From Agelas oroides (lineage: Eukaryota; Porifera; Demospongiae; Agelasida; Agelasidae), in contig OX422197.1 of the NCBI GenBank assembly GCA_949130485.1, positions 8,136,212 through 8,200,211 on the forward strand: a DNA stretch of 64,000 nt. The letters run 5' to 3'. The notes under the pieces are model-generated. The model saw only the letters and a list, made by a program, of their open reading frames with translations. It searched no databases and was not told where the DNA came from. Within the stretch, counting starts at the first letter, position 1. The number at the start of each line of letters is the position of its first letter. The position numbers and the translations under genes are program-made. Shown piece by piece: positions 25,882 to 39,187 of this stretch.

Positions 25882-26198
25882 CATTCCCTAGCTCAGTGTC
25901 GGCCATGTTAGTTCAGAGCATCTTCAACCACAGGTATTTATTCATCAGTGATCACGTGTGTGTACCCATCACCCGCCAGTCTGTGCAACCAAGATCATGT
26001 TCAAGTTTCAAATTTCAATTTTTGAAATTTGTTTATCCTCAATTTTAATCCCAGCTTGCAAACAATTCATCCATTTCAGTCAACTATTAATCAACTAACT
26101 TAACTATGTCATTTCTGTTTGTCCCAATTAAACAAGTAATGTTCAATTTTTCACTGCCTCTCTCTTTGTTCACTATCCATCCTGTTAGTTAACCGCTT

Positions 26199-26520
26199 AT
26201 AGAGCGATTGCACGTGACGTCACTACATTCGAGATTACGAAGGAAAACAGAAAACAGCCGCCATTTTGGTGTACAACGAGATAGGAGCTTCTATGGCGAT
26301 CTTCACGAAATGAGTGATATACTTATAATGCTTCTAATATGTGTTGAATCGGACAAAACATCATTGCCACATAAGTTAAAACAGCTATATAAACGCTTAC
26401 CTGTGGGTGTTTTAATCGATATCGCATATACTGCTAATAACATACTGTACAAGTTGTACACCAAGATGGCGGTTTATTTCTAGTATACGGAATTGTGATC
26501 ACGTGATGAAAGCGCTCTAT
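26199..26520. mobile_element. Fold-back MITE-like element
   Basis: The ends ATAGAGCG and CGCTCTAT are inverted, followed inward by CACGTGA on both sides. Further in, CGCCATTTTGGTGTACAAC is mirrored by GTTGTACACCAAGATGGCG. The arms are imperfect and the element is about 322 bp. A 91-codon frame at 26208-26483 falls inside and looks incidental. Confidence 0.7.
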
Positions 26521-26792
26521 CAGCACCATCTGGTGAGCAATAGTGACAGGGTTTTCTAGCCTTGTTTCCGGGACTCCCAAATTTTGTATCCCAGCTAGTT
26601 TTCTCCATAGCTACAAGATGAAATTTGCGAGTGGCCTGAGACTGAGGGTATGTTTTTGATTCCAATCTAGGCTCGTTCCCAGGCTTCCACCCAACCCTTG
26701 TGTTCCTAGCTGCAAGATAGCTAGCTACACTCTTTTTGCTAAAGAAAACTAGCTTCGTTCCCAGGCTGCAAAAATGAGCTCCAATTGGGAGG

Positions 26793-27445
26793 GAGGGGTA
26801 GGCAAGGCTACAGGGGGCATTCCTCTTTCTGATAGGAACAGTTTACCAACGGAAGGTTAGCTGTTAGGTAGTGTTGTCGGTTCTCAGACGTTTGGAGTAT
26901 TTCTGACACATTTTATGGTGCCCCATCGCTGAATGTTTGGTATTCTAGAAAGTGTTGAATTCTTCCTCCCCTCTCCTTGCCCAGTTTCTGTTCTTTGTAC
27001 CCAGTGAGGGGAGGGTATGAGGGATGAAATCATTGCTCTAAGGGAGGGAAGGCAGTGTAACCTTTTTGGGGGGCTTTCCTCTCAGAAGAAAGGATGTGGA
27101 GATTTTCCACCTATCAGGGTGTGGGATCCTTCCTGTACTCTGAGCAACTGGTTTCCCTCCGGGCTGTGTTGTGAAACATTGAAGCACAGCTCATGCTGGG
27201 ACACCACAATGGAACAATCCCATGTTTGCTGTGTAAGTGGAACTTGACCATCCCTAGGCAAGGCTACAGGGGGCATTCCTCTTTCTGATAGTTTACCAAC
27301 GGAAGGTTAGCTGTTAGGTAGTGTTGTCGGTTCTCAGACGTTTGGAGTATTTGGTTCTGACACATTTTGAGGGATGAAATCATTGCTCTAAGGGAGGGAA
27401 GGCAGGGTAACTTTTTTGGGGGCTTTCCTCTCAGAAGAAAGGAAG
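26793..27445. repeat. Direct segmental duplication with internal deletion
   Basis: A segment beginning GGCAAGGCTACAGGGGGCAT occurs at 26793 and at about 27257. A second segment beginning GAGGGATGAAATCATTGCTC occurs at 27017 and 27369. The second copy brings the two parts together, omitting about 100 bases. Confidence 0.8.
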
Positions 27446-30400
27446 CAGAGCTCGTGCTGGGACACCACAATGGAACACTCCCAAACTGGTTATTGTGGAC
27501 ATGCTGTGTAAATGGAACTGGACCATCCCTAGGGAACTAGTTTCCAAGTTGCTATTTTAGCTAGAGTAAATTGAAGCCTGATGTTGGGATGCTGTGTATG
27601 AGCTCACCCCCAAATATGGTTCTTGCTGTTATTGGAGTGAAGCCACTCGTGTGTAACCTCATGTTCAAGCACACCCTCCGTGGTTTCATGCTACCATGCC
27701 AACTGGACTGTTACTCATGACAAGATTGAGCTACATAATTATGTAGCAAATTGCAAGTCGTGTACATCACGTCACTCTGTCTGCTGAATTTCACTGCCCA
27801 AAGTCTTCATAAAACGCTAAACTTCCAAGATTGAGCAACCTATAGTCTAGCAACTCCTGTAGAGGCTATGTCACAGGGTGTGTGTTTGCCCAGAATCAAG
27901 TCTGTTATCCTCATACCCAAGTTGCAGCCTGGGAACGAGACTAGTGTTGTAGTCAAGCCATGCATGTGCTATGCATGTGCCAGCTGGCCTTCACAGGTCT
28001 GCTATGTACAGGTGCATTGCTGTGTGTGGACGTACATGCAAAAACAAAAAGGACTGTATCGTATGTAAGGCTTGTAACAAGCTCAGCGTAGCTTGCACTT
28101 GGGCCTGGTGTCTGCTTGTGGCATCCAAAAACAGTACATTCCTCAAAATCGTAATGTTGTGCTTCAGGGGGTAAACAAATCGTTAGCACTCAGCTTTGGT
28201 GAGAGACCCCACCCTGTGACACCATGCACACAAAAGAAGTTGTGCTTTTGCTGGTGAATACATCATTGACTAAGTGGTCCAAATTGACAGATATGTACAA
28301 ATTCCTCCAGCGTGTCTAGAATTCTCTTAATGTGTCAGATTTTCTGTCCAATTATTGGTTAATAGTCCACATCGTAATTGTTTAAGGTAGTTCAAAGTCA
28401 CTGAGGGCGAGTGAATGTCGGCCGAAGGCTCTCGTACTATTGATTGCCTTCTTCCCAGTTCTTCATCACGCTGTGCTTCTCGTACTGCAAGCGCTGAAAG
28501 ATGTGGCAGAGGAGTGGCTCTACTGGTCTGGTTTGGTCAAATTAAAAGTTACCTGGCGAGTGTATATACAGGATGAACGCCTTGAATGGATTTGTCCGAT
28601 TTGCACAAAGGATGACAAGATTGAATGTGACTGCTTGACAAGCCAACAGTACTAGACGTTGACAATGTATTATTATTATTATTATGAGAAACACGCCAAT
28701 AATAGGCGCAGATACATGTAGTACAGTAATAGTGTTATTGATTAAGACTCTTCAGAAACTCAGCAACTGTTTGTCCATTCTCAACCTGATATGGTCCTAG
28801 CTAGATGTACTTCACGATATGCTCCCACTGATAACTATGTTGCTAATATCTATTAATTATGTTGCTGTGGTGATCCTAATTTTATAATGTTGATAGTCTG
28901 GAACTCTTTGAATTTTATATTAATTACATCACCATAGCAACATGAGGAATCATAATCTTTGGCCACTCCTTATATGGATAAGGGTACAGGAGACTGTACT
29001 GCTGAAACGACACACTGACTATACTGAATTTAAAACTACAGAGTGAGCTTAAGCTTTGGGGGCACACGATGGACCAACAGCATCCCAATATGGCCACCCT
29101 TCAAAGCACTACAACACATCATCAGTGTACACTGCAACTAAACGAGGTTTCTAAGTGGGTCACATGTCACTGTGTGCGTGAACGCAATCCATGTCCATCC
29201 ATGAACACGTTTGCATAGTACATTGTGATTTGCATTAGTAGTAGCACACTAAGCACACCTGTGCAATTAGAGCTAGCTAGCTGTATGTATGTGTGACCTT
29301 CACACCTGTTTGAGCAGCATAGCTGTCTGAATTTGGACTTACAAAGGCAACCATAGATAGTGTGTCTCCCACAATGAAGCAACTTCCTGTGGGGCAGTGA
29401 AAGACTTTAATGGACCTTTCATGTGGGTTAGGTTGGGGGATATGGGCTCTAAACATTGAGGTACTTGAAGGATATTGGTAAGCATTAAATAAATTACATT
29501 GAAGAATATTGGTAAATAATTTTAAGATGTTAGTAAGGTACTTTTAAGCTTGCAGGATCAGCTTACTGGACCTCATTGTTGACTGTAACTTCTCATCGTT
29601 GACACTATTATCATTTAATTGGATTCTAATTGCCACAGGCTATAGCCAGTCAGGTGTGTGTCTCATCACGAGCTACCACCCACATGGGGCATAGCTGCTG
29701 TGTGTGAGGATGTGTGTGGCAACTCATTCCCAGACTTTCGTCTGCCGTTGCGAGTGTAAGTGAGGGTCAGAGGTAATCTCGTGCCCAGACCCCACCCAAG
29801 AGAAAAGGGTCTAGTGATGTTCGGCCGATTCCTTGGACTTCATTAACTTTCTGCAGAGAATTTTTCAACCACCAATCACATTGCAGCAAACACAATCTGT
29901 GGTTGCAACACCGGAAATCTTTGGCTGACAAAGCACTTTTTGGTGCGTAAATTAGTCATCATGTCCCACCATGCATATAGTAAGCTATGAATTTTTTAAC
30001 GAAGCATGAGGAATCAGCCAAGTCACCAGACCCTCTCCTCTCGGGTCTGGGCACGATACTAGGGTCAAAGAGTCCGGGGGAAAGGTCTACTGGTATAGAC
30101 CACTGTTTTGTGCTCAGCTGTAACCTTGCTCCCAGGCTCCTCCCAGCATTTTGGTTACATAATGTACGAAAAATGATGCAACTGATGCAACTGAAAGGCC
30201 TGGGAATGAGGCAACTCAACTGCGGGGTTGAAGCGTTATTCTAGTGTTCACCTTGCATGCCTCATTTCCTGTCACCAGTTGAGTTCTGAGATCTTCTAGT
30301 GCTAGGAGGAAAGAGGGAAGGCCCCCGACCCCCTGTCCACTGACAAACGGTCTGAGGGAAGGTCCCTGACCCCCTGTCCACTGACAAACAGTCTGGAAAC

Positions 30401-32585
30401 TAAACTAAACAGCACTGTTCCATACAGTACCCTTTGCTCATATAAGGCTTGTAGTTGAATACCCACAAACCACATTTGACAAAACAGGAAGAATTTGTTT
30501 CACAATGGCAAGCTAGCCACCCGAGTTGCTTGGACCCATCCATGGATGGGCATGATGTGGTAGCTTTGTGCCAATGGTAGCTTCGTGGGGGCTTAAACAT
30601 ACCTCATTCTTCCGTGTATGTAGTTGGAATGTTAGTTTCAACATTAGTACTGCTTTTATGCAGCAAGTACTACCAACTACACGTAAATATAGTTGGTTTA
30701 AGATGTGCCCGTTTATATAGACCACTTGTTGACGTATTTCAACTTCCTGACCATCAAAGCTCTGGTGAAATACCTCACGTCAAAACAACTCCTCCCCCAG
30801 CCGGAATTATGCAACACTAGCAACTGTTCTTTAGGAACACAATGCAATGTACCATGAGCCAAGATTGGCAGAAAGCTGATTTTTTTTTATTGGAGGACCT
30901 TGTTCTATCTGTGCACCATACAGTTGCAACTAAACTCTATCTAGCTGACGGTGTATACAGCTACTTTTCTACCCAATAAGGTGTCAGGAAGGCATAGGCA
31001 GTTCCAGACCTGGGCAAGCCCAGGTAAAATTCTGGTCACTATATTGCACGGAAACTCGGCTGTAACATAGTGGCTCCACCGCATGTGTCGCCTGCCCAGG
31101 TAACCTGGAAGCTCTGCAACCGCCACTGACACTTGCAGGATTGTACAAAGTGGTACTAGTGGAACTACATTTGGGACCACACATGGGCACGGTTTGTTGA
31201 TTGGGTTGATTCTCGGGCTGTCCACTGTCCAGTTTACGATCACTTACAGTAGGCAGAAACTAACAGTGAAGAGAGGTCTGGGAACAATGTATCAGGGTTT
31301 GGTCTCATTCCCATGCTGTGCAGTCTGGGAACAAGGCAATAGTGGCCTCATTCCCAGGTTGCATGGGTATGTGGCCTGGGAACAAGGCTAAAGGCAAATA
31401 GTGATGTGTGTAACCATCCACTAGCTGTGGATTCATCACTGCTTCCAGGCCTGTTCCGAATATTTTGAATGAGCCTGGGAATGAGGCTATAGTTTTCAAC
31501 CCAGGCTTTCTGTTCTGGATTTTGTCTCACAGCTTTGGAGATTTTCTCCAAAGTTGCAAGACGAAATTCCCAAAGTTGCGAGACAAAATTCCCTAGAACG
31601 AAAAGCCTGTGTTTGAGGCTAATGAGGCAACAGCTCAACCAAGAGTTTACTGTTATCAACTACTTGCATAAAGAAGTGAACAACTACCAAAGGTTTCCGT
31701 GGTCCCACTGGAGGATGTTAAGAGATGGACATTTAGCCATTTTTGGGTGCAGTTGTGTTGGACAATTACTAATTAGACGAAAACAACAAAGTCGATCGTT
31801 TCATAAAGTAATTCGGTATGCTATGGTGATTGGCAAACAGAATCCCCACCTGTGATCTTGCATTCTTGATGTCTGAGAATGCTGTGAATATCTATTTGCC
31901 AGCCAGGAGAGAAGACGGCTAGAAAGACTCAAATTATACTCACTCTTTGTTGTATCCTTCAACTCGATTGACCTATTAGAGTAATAGACATTCATGCTGT
32001 GGGGCTAGGTGCTGTATGTTCCTAGAGTGTGTGGAACATAATAGTCTATGGCTGTTTGGTAGTTATGTTTTAGATCTTTTTCACACGCATACTATGAACT
32101 GCAGAGCCATTATCCCTGTCCTCCTTAACTGACTAATGAGCTCCTAGATGCTCCATGAGTCTCGATAATGAGGAAGGAAACCTGTTACCATGGTGATGTA
32201 AATACCACTGTAAGAGCAGAATAAAATTGACAACAGAAACTTACTGCGCATAAATGCTAACTGACCACCCACCAGGCTAAAATATAACCAACTTGTCAGT
32301 GTCTCAAAAGCCCTTATATAACACTATCATTACCAGCCCCACTGTACAAGAGAGAGGTATGTTGCCTAGGTAACAGGATATAGACTTGAAAGCTACTGCC
32401 AAGCTTGTCGTGGTGCTCAAGTGACGATTAATGCCAGAAATTGTTTTGTTCCACTCCAGTAGCTACACGAATGAGATACCTTTAATCAAATGATCTAGAA
32501 CATATGGTTGCCTTGTCAGTGTAAAGCTGTGCTTAGTCTGGTTGTAAATAATCGCCATACTCTAGACTGGATGGATGACTGATCC

Positions 32586-33098
32586 ATGCTCCCGACTACA
32601 TGTCTGACTCAACAAAAGCATGCAAGAATTTGTAGTACTAATGTTATAGACATCTTCCTCAGCTGTTGCAATGATGTGAACAAAATAATGCAACATCATG
32701 AGGGAATTGTTGCAAGTATGACATGTACTTTGAAAGAGATTTCTGATTATTGGTGCTTAAATGCACAAAGTGATAATCGGGATACATTACACACACAACA
32801 GACCAACACAAGACCATTAGGGACAAGAGCAATAAAAAGTGAACAGTGTTATGACGGTGGTGTTTCAAAGTGGTCAGATGGTTTAATAACAGCAAATGGA
32901 AGATCAGTCCCAAGCCACAAACGCAGCAACAATGCCATAGAAGAGAGGGTCTTAATTCGGAAGGTATGTATCTTGGCATGTAGCTTGTCTTTTGGAGCCT
33001 ATGTCCTTTTGTTGGAGCAGCAGAGACTTCGGAAGAAGATCACGGTAGGGGAAGGTTCCATGCCATCATTGCCATTTACTGAGGCTGCTGAAAGGTAG
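32586..33098 (+). CDS. Possible small protein with one membrane segment
   Basis: A 170-residue frame with mixed, non-repetitive composition. Near its end is a hydrophobic stretch (VCILACSLSFGAYVLLLEQ) flanked by basic residues (RK, RLRKK). I recognise no family. A donor-like GGAAGGTATGT near 32960 suggests an exon might end before the hydrophobic part. It converges on and slightly overlaps the minus gene ending at 33076, which counts against the full frame being translated. Confidence 0.3.
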   Translation: MLPTTCLTQQKHARICSTNVIDIFLSCCNDVNKIMQHHEGIVASMTCTLKEISDYWCLNAQSDNRDTLHTQQTNTRPLGTRAIKSEQCYDGGVSKWSDGLITANGRSVPSHKRSNNAIEERVLIRKVCILACSLSFGAYVLLLEQQRLRKKITVGEGSMPSLPFTEAAER

Positions 33099-34177
33099 GA
33101 GGGGTTGGCCAGTGGTGTCTATGCACAAAGAGGACAGAGTCTGAGTTGCAAGACACGGTCGAAAGTCGCTGAGAGAATGTCGCGTCCCGTCTCACAAAGT
33201 CATTTTGAGCCATGTCCAGCTCAGCTGTGAGTTGCTGCGAGGAGGCCATGTCATGTATCGTAAGGTCATTATGAATAATGTCCAACTGAGTGGTGCTCTT
33301 GGCTCGGGGTGGCTTGACCAGGTTGTTCAAAATACAGTGCTCTTTGGGATCACAGAGAGGGACATCATAGTCAAAGTCCACCTCCGAGAATCGGAGGGGC
33401 TTTGCATTAGGTCTTGAAACTCCTAGTTTTGGTACACTTGTCCGGCAGTAATCCTCGAAAGTCCGTTCATTATCAGATTCTGATTCCAAACTGCCTTCAT
33501 CGTCACTCTCGTTGCTGCTTTCACTGATAACTTCCAATGTTGATTCTGTGGACTCGCAGCTCGAGGAGCGTGGTCTGTGGGAGATGGGTGTACAGCAAAG
33601 CTCTTCGACTGAACTAGAGAGACTGTTTATTCTCTGGCTGATTTCAGTGTCTTCGCTTTTGAATTTCTCCTGGAGAGGCAAAAAGAAAAGAAATGTCAAT
33701 TTAGCATTCGTTTTCGTGCGACTGCGTGTAGCAGCACTCTTTCTCAGGTTTCTGCCTCACACAAAGAGAGGCCTGAGAACGGCGGTGCAGTTAATAACAC
33801 TAGAAATAGCTACAGGCTATATTAACGGCGTCGAAGGTGCAAATTGTACTTACCAGCTGACCCTTGATTCTTGCGATTTGCGCGTCCAACTCATCGCATG
33901 CGTAAGTAGAGTCTGCAACATCTCTGCTCGGGGCAGACTGTTTGGCGCTCCCTTTGCGCTTCAGCGACCTCGCTTTGGACTGCACATCTTGCCCGATGAT
34001 CTGGAAGATTGGCGCCAGCTCCTCGTAGCTGGAGAACCTTCGCATCGAGCTCTTTGACGAGGGGAGAGAGTAGGTGGAGTACACGGAAAGTGAACCCCGT
34101 CGACTAAAGTCATAGGTTTTGCTGTTCCGTCTCTTGAGAGCCGAATGCAATCCACTGAGCGGTAGTAAAGTCAGCAT
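33076..34177 (-). CDS. Unrecognised serine-rich two-exon protein
   Basis: Exons 34177-33854 and 33669-33076 join in phase 0 to 305 residues. The start is an ATG and both splice sites are canonical (CTG|GTAAGT; CTCCAG|GAG). The N-terminal half is basic and Ser-rich (HSALKRRNSKTYDF, SMRRFSSYEELAPIFQIIG). The first exon ends in a probable helix (DELDAQIARIKGQL), and the second begins with another (ISQRINSLSSSVEEL). Then comes a strongly acidic stretch, ESSNESDDEGSLESESDNE, and a polar tail. No domain is recognised. Phosphorylation-prone and probably largely disordered by composition. The frame, splice signals and biased-but-not-repetitive sequence make a real gene likely. Confidence 0.65.
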
Positions 34178-35626
34178 GTTGAAGACGATTCACGAATGAT
34201 ATACACACAGAAACTCGCTATCATAAATTGTAAGTCTGCGCAATTGCCGTAGGAAACCGTCCGTCCGCGACTTTTTATAGCAAGCCCGCGCACGGAGCGC
34301 TAGCGTGGGCGAACGATAGTTACGAATCAATACGCAAGCAATTCTCACAACAACCGAACACGTGCTAGATTTCAACGGTGATTTGTACGTTTCAATAAAC
34401 AAAATTCATTGTCAAGATTGCCAAGGTAGTTACGGTACATTTCACAGTAAATGTGCTGAGGCAATCAGGTGAAATCGTAGAGATACTGCACCACATCGAA
34501 ACCAACACTCCTGCAGGGGCAAACAGAAAATAACGTCTACATCAAACAATCGTGCTAGGTCAAACATACACCCACCGAGCTACAGTTTACAAAGCCCTCT
34601 CCCCTGCTTCAATACTGCAAGTACAATGAGCTAGCATTTCTAACACAATGCCAATATCCTGAATAGCCATAAGACTTAGTCTAACTAGATCAATGGAATA
34701 TATGCCATATTTGCACACATGCTTGTCCTAGTACCAACCCACCTGGCTACAAGCCGTATGAAGTCCAGGGTTACCAGGCACTGTTAGTGTGTGTGCGTGT
34801 GCGTGTGTGTGAATGTGTGTATGCATCAATGTGTGCGTATGGCCATCACTAAAGTTCATTCATTAATGAGTTGCAAACATTTGTCGTCACACTCGGTGTA
34901 TCTCACATGCAAGATTTTCATGCTGTACATCTACACCACATACAAAACCCACCTTGTATACAGAGGCAGAGGCAATCATTATGACCACTAGGCCGCAATG
35001 TGTGTGTTTTTGACTTGCTTTATACCCTGTGTACTCTGCTTGCGGGTTTTCATTGTTTTTACAATGGACTACAGACCTTTACTTTATTTGTTTACAATAA
35101 CCTAGGCTCTTAGCTGTTGTCTGTATGGAAGTTTTATCTGCTGAAGAGTGGGATGACAGTAACGTACGTACTTGATTACTACAAGCCCGAGTACAAGGCT
35201 AGCGTTTGGAAGTAGTTGGAGATTGGTGGTGAAAAAGAAGGCTCAATAGAGTACTGTGTACCATATTCTTTTAAGGCAGGAGAGGCAAAATGCCTGCTTC
35301 AGCACACAGTACAGTGTCAAGTGGTACAAATTTTTTTTTGTGAATGGACAAATTGTCAAGTATAGTGTTTATTGATAAAAATTGCATGATAATTACTGCG
35401 ACAAAAACTCTGACAGGTGAGGAAGAGTAAAATAGTAATATTTGCTGCATACTTTGGATTCCTGAATGTGAACAGCTATCCTGATACAATGAGTCCTATC
35501 TACTGTTTATTGCACAGAGAGATCTCACATGCAGACCTCCATGCAGTCATGCCAGGTACTTGTGGCCAACTTGTGTGTATTTACAAGGTTACAGTAGGGT
35601 AAGGAAAGGTGGCCGAACTAAGTATA

Positions 35627-35770
35627 GGTTATTGCACTATGACGAGGCTCTACGCTGTTTTAGAAACCTGAGGGATGTTACATAATCAACGAGGGCGAAG
35701 CCCGAGGTGATTATGTAACATCGCGAAGGTTTCTATAAACAACGTAGAGCCGAGGCATAGTGCAATAACC
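35627..35770. repeat. 144-bp palindrome
   Basis: GGTTATTGCACTATG starts the left arm and CATAGTGCAATAACC ends the right arm. GGCTCTACG, TTAGAAACCT and GATGTTACATAATCA are likewise mirrored, meeting at GGGCGAAGCCC. Nearly the whole element could fold into one hairpin. Confidence 0.88.
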
Positions 35771-38097
35771 GACTTAGACTATGGGCGCGAGACTGTGGGC
35801 GCGAATTTGTAGTATGATTCGCGCGATATACTACGGTTCATACCATAGTGCGTGGGCGGATTATGTAAGCGGTTTCTGTTTCCGGTATTGCATTTTTGAA
35901 TTTTTGAATCGACGTAGCTGGTGTTGCTGTGCGTTGCTGCTGCTTTTTGACTGGAAAAGGATGAATTTGAGTACGCTTAGGCCACTAAAGGATCCCCGAA
36001 ACAGCTCTACAGTCGAGGCAGAGTCGGATCGATGACGAAAGGCCTTTCGCCCGCGTCGACTTGAAACCAAGATGCTGCTGGTGCTCGGCCATGATGCCGA
36101 TGGGCAGCTAGCTTGCTACCTAGCCGCTCTCGGAAGCTGGCGACCATAAAACAATGGTCCAAGCTGGCAGTAGAACGCCTAGCATCCCAGTTCCGCTGGG
36201 AGTGGCGGCAACGACTCGTCGAATACAAACTGGTCCTAGCGCTATCCCTGGATCAACCGCCTGGCAAGTGAAATTATCGTCGGCATCCGTCAGGATAGTG
36301 GCTAGCTGATGGGAAGCTGTCCAACTGTGCGTGGTTCCACACACCAAGTAAGAACTACAGCTGCACGAATAAAACTCGAGATTTGTGTGACACTTTGGCT
36401 GTTGTGCTAGTACTCAGTACAGTACGAGCGCTCTATACAGTGCTGGCAGTAGCTCTCCTGGTGAGGCCAGGGGAGAATCGGCCCTTCCATTGCAAAACAA
36501 CAAAAAAGTTCTTAGGTTTCTAAACAGCATTTTAATGACCTTGGGTTTCTAAACAGCATTTAATGACCTGCCCGGGAGTAATTGCTTGATTTTAAATACC
36601 TAATTAACTTCAAAAGATCAAAGCATATTATGCATACCATAGTCTAAGCATAAATACCACTCTATAGCTCCTGAAGCTGTTCCAACAATTTCTTGTAAGT
36701 AAACGAAAGCTGATATAAGCTAGTCAGCTAGTCTATCCAGCTCACCAGAAGTTGGGGGTGTAACGGTGATAACTAGCTGGCCAGTGAAGTGGTGTACATG
36801 AACGTTGACAACTAGCTGGCCAGTGAAGTGGTGTACCCACAAGTAAGGTGTGAAGAGGGTTTGTGTTTCTGCCCGACTGGTAGCTATGTGTGGTTTACAG
36901 TGTGTCCTCACAGCCACAGGGAGTAAGAGGGCTGGCAGTGGAGTGTGTATCATGACCAGAAGTAGTGACCAGAGTGCACTGTAGTTAATTAGGGACTCAT
37001 CCTGTCCAGCTTACTAATAATCTTTTTTTATTTAGGGGAATTCCAAACAGATTCCTGGTTGGTTCTAGTGTAACAACTTTCGGTGCATGTAGTTACTTTC
37101 CTGCTGTTAATGATTTCTTAGAAGTAAACGCTTCATTTGAGTGAAGCTGGTATAAGCTAGTCAGCTAGTCAGTCAGCTCACCAGAAGTTGGGGGTGTAAC
37201 ATCTCCAACGACTGGCAATCAAGAGAAATTGGTCTAGCTCGGAAGACTATTATTCAGCCGAAATTCACTCTGTTGGCTTTTGTTGTAGTTTAGTAGTGTG
37301 CTAGAGTATCCCAGAGGAAATAATGAAGCCAGTCAGCTAGTCTACCTAGCCTGACATATTTTCCACACTCTAGAGACATCCCCAACTTCTGGTGAGTGAG
37401 AGAAATTGTTCCAGCTTAATAGACTATTGCTAAAAGTTTGCCTAACAATTGAAATTTGCTCTGTTTGCTGGTATAGCAGAAGCTGACAAGCAAACAGACT
37501 TATTATTTTGTTGTCTATTTTGAGTGTATAACTGTGTTAATATTGTTAAACTTTTGTTAAAGACACACTTTGTAGACACATAAATATCTGCTGCATCTAC
37601 AAACCATGGCGTGAGCCCCACCCTTAAGGAAGTTGAGCGATATGGAGCTTTGAACACAGTGATTGGATCGACAGAATGCTATAATTCGATCGAAATACGT
37701 ACTTAATCGGGATGTGTTTCTCATCCTGTCCAGCTTACTCATAATTTTTTATTTAGGAAATTTCAATTAAAAAAAGATTCCTGGTGTGAAGGGTTAGTTC
37801 CAGTATTAACAATTTCCATGTACATATTTTAACTTCGGTTAATAAGGATGTGTACAAGCATAACAGCTCAGTTATGCAAACTACTACCATACTGATTTCT
37901 GTTTGTTTGCCAGCTTCCATTATTCCATGGAATACTACGGTGTGAGCCCACCCTTAAGGGAAACTGAGTTATATGTAGCTTTGAACGCAGTGATTAGATT
38001 GAAATAATTGACAGGTTAATATTTGGTTTCTATTAGCTACAAATTGTTTTGGGGCCACAATTATTTTACTATGAAGCGGGTGTACATAAGTGCTGAT

Positions 38098-38595
38098 AGG
38101 CAGCCAGTAATGTGTAAAGTGGCGTACATGAGCATTGACAACTAGCCAGCCAGTGAAGTGGTGTACATGAGCGTTGACAACTAGCTAGCCAGTGAAGTGG
38201 TGTACATGAGTGTTGATAACTAGCTGGCCAGTGAAGTGGTGTACATGAGCGTTGATGACTAGCTGGCCAGTGAAGTGGTGTACATGAACGTTGACAACTA
38301 GCTGGCCAGTGAACCGGTGTACATGAGCGTTGACAACTAGCTGGCCAGTGAAGTGGTGTACATGAACGTTGATAACTAGCCGGCCAGTGAAGTGGCGTAC
38401 ATGAGCGTTGATAACTAGCTGGCCAGTGAAGTGGTGTACATGAGCGTTGATGACTAGCTGGCCAGTGAAGTGGTGTACAAGAGCGTTGACAACTAGCTGG
38501 CCAGTGAAGTGGCGTACATGAGCGTTGATAACTAGCTAGCCAGTGAAGTGGTGTACATGAACGTTGACAACTAGCTGGCCAGTGAAGTGGTGTAC
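38098..38595. repeat. 39-bp minisatellite
   Basis: About 13 copies of GTGTACATGAGCGTTGACAA + CTAGCTGGCCAGTGAAGTG with point changes. It has expanded inside the second block of the composite element. Confidence 0.95.
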
Positions 38596-39187
38596 CCACA
38601 AGTAAGGTGTGAAGGTTTGTGTTTCTGCCCGACTGGTAGCTATGTGTGGTTTACAGTGTGTCCTCACAGCCACAGGGAGTAAGAGGGCTGGCAGTGGAGT
38701 GTGTATCATGACCAGGAAGTAGTGACCAGAGTGCACTGTAGTTAATTAGGGACTCATCCTGTCCAGCTTACTAATAATCTTTTTGTATTTAGGGGAATTC
38801 CAAACAGATTCCTGGTTGGTTCTAGTGTAACAACTTTCGGTGCATGTAGTTACTTTCCTGCTGTTAATGATTTCTTAGAAGTGAATGCTTCATTTGAGTG
38901 AAGCTGATATAAGCTAGTCAGCTAGTCAGTCAGCTCACCAGAAGTTGGGGGTGTAACATCTCCAACGACTGGCAATCAAGAGAAATTGGTCTAGTTCAGA
39001 AGACTATTATTCAGTCAGCCGAAATTCACTCTGTTGGCTTTTGTTGTAGTTTAGTAGTGTGCTAGAGTATCCCAGAGGAAATAACGAAGCCAGTCAGCTA
39101 GTCTACCTAGCCTGACATATTTTCCACACTCTAGAGACACCCCCAACTTCTGGTGAGTGAGAGAGATTGTTCCAGCTTATTAGACTA

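Larger units (their letters stand above)
25882..32585. other. 6.7 kb without a supportable gene
   Basis: It contains a fold-back element (26199-26520), an internal direct duplication (26793-27445), scattered CCTCGTTCCCAGG-type palindromes (26660, 26750, 27930, 29775-30061, 31290-31390) and otherwise unique AT-rich DNA. Short frames such as 28440-28655 (+) have no recognised domain, splice context or repeat structure, and I leave them uncalled. Confidence 0.55.

Noticed and set aside
26208..26483. 91-residue plus frame
   Set aside because: It is contained in the fold-back element 26199-26520 and ends within its right arm.
28440..28655. 71-residue frame with WICPICTKDDKIECDC
   Set aside because: Cys pattern suggested a zinc finger, but no spacing of a known family fits and there is no flanking exon.
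38069..38599. 176-residue frame with repeated HWPAS and SCTPL
   Set aside because: 39-bp minisatellite of the composite element.
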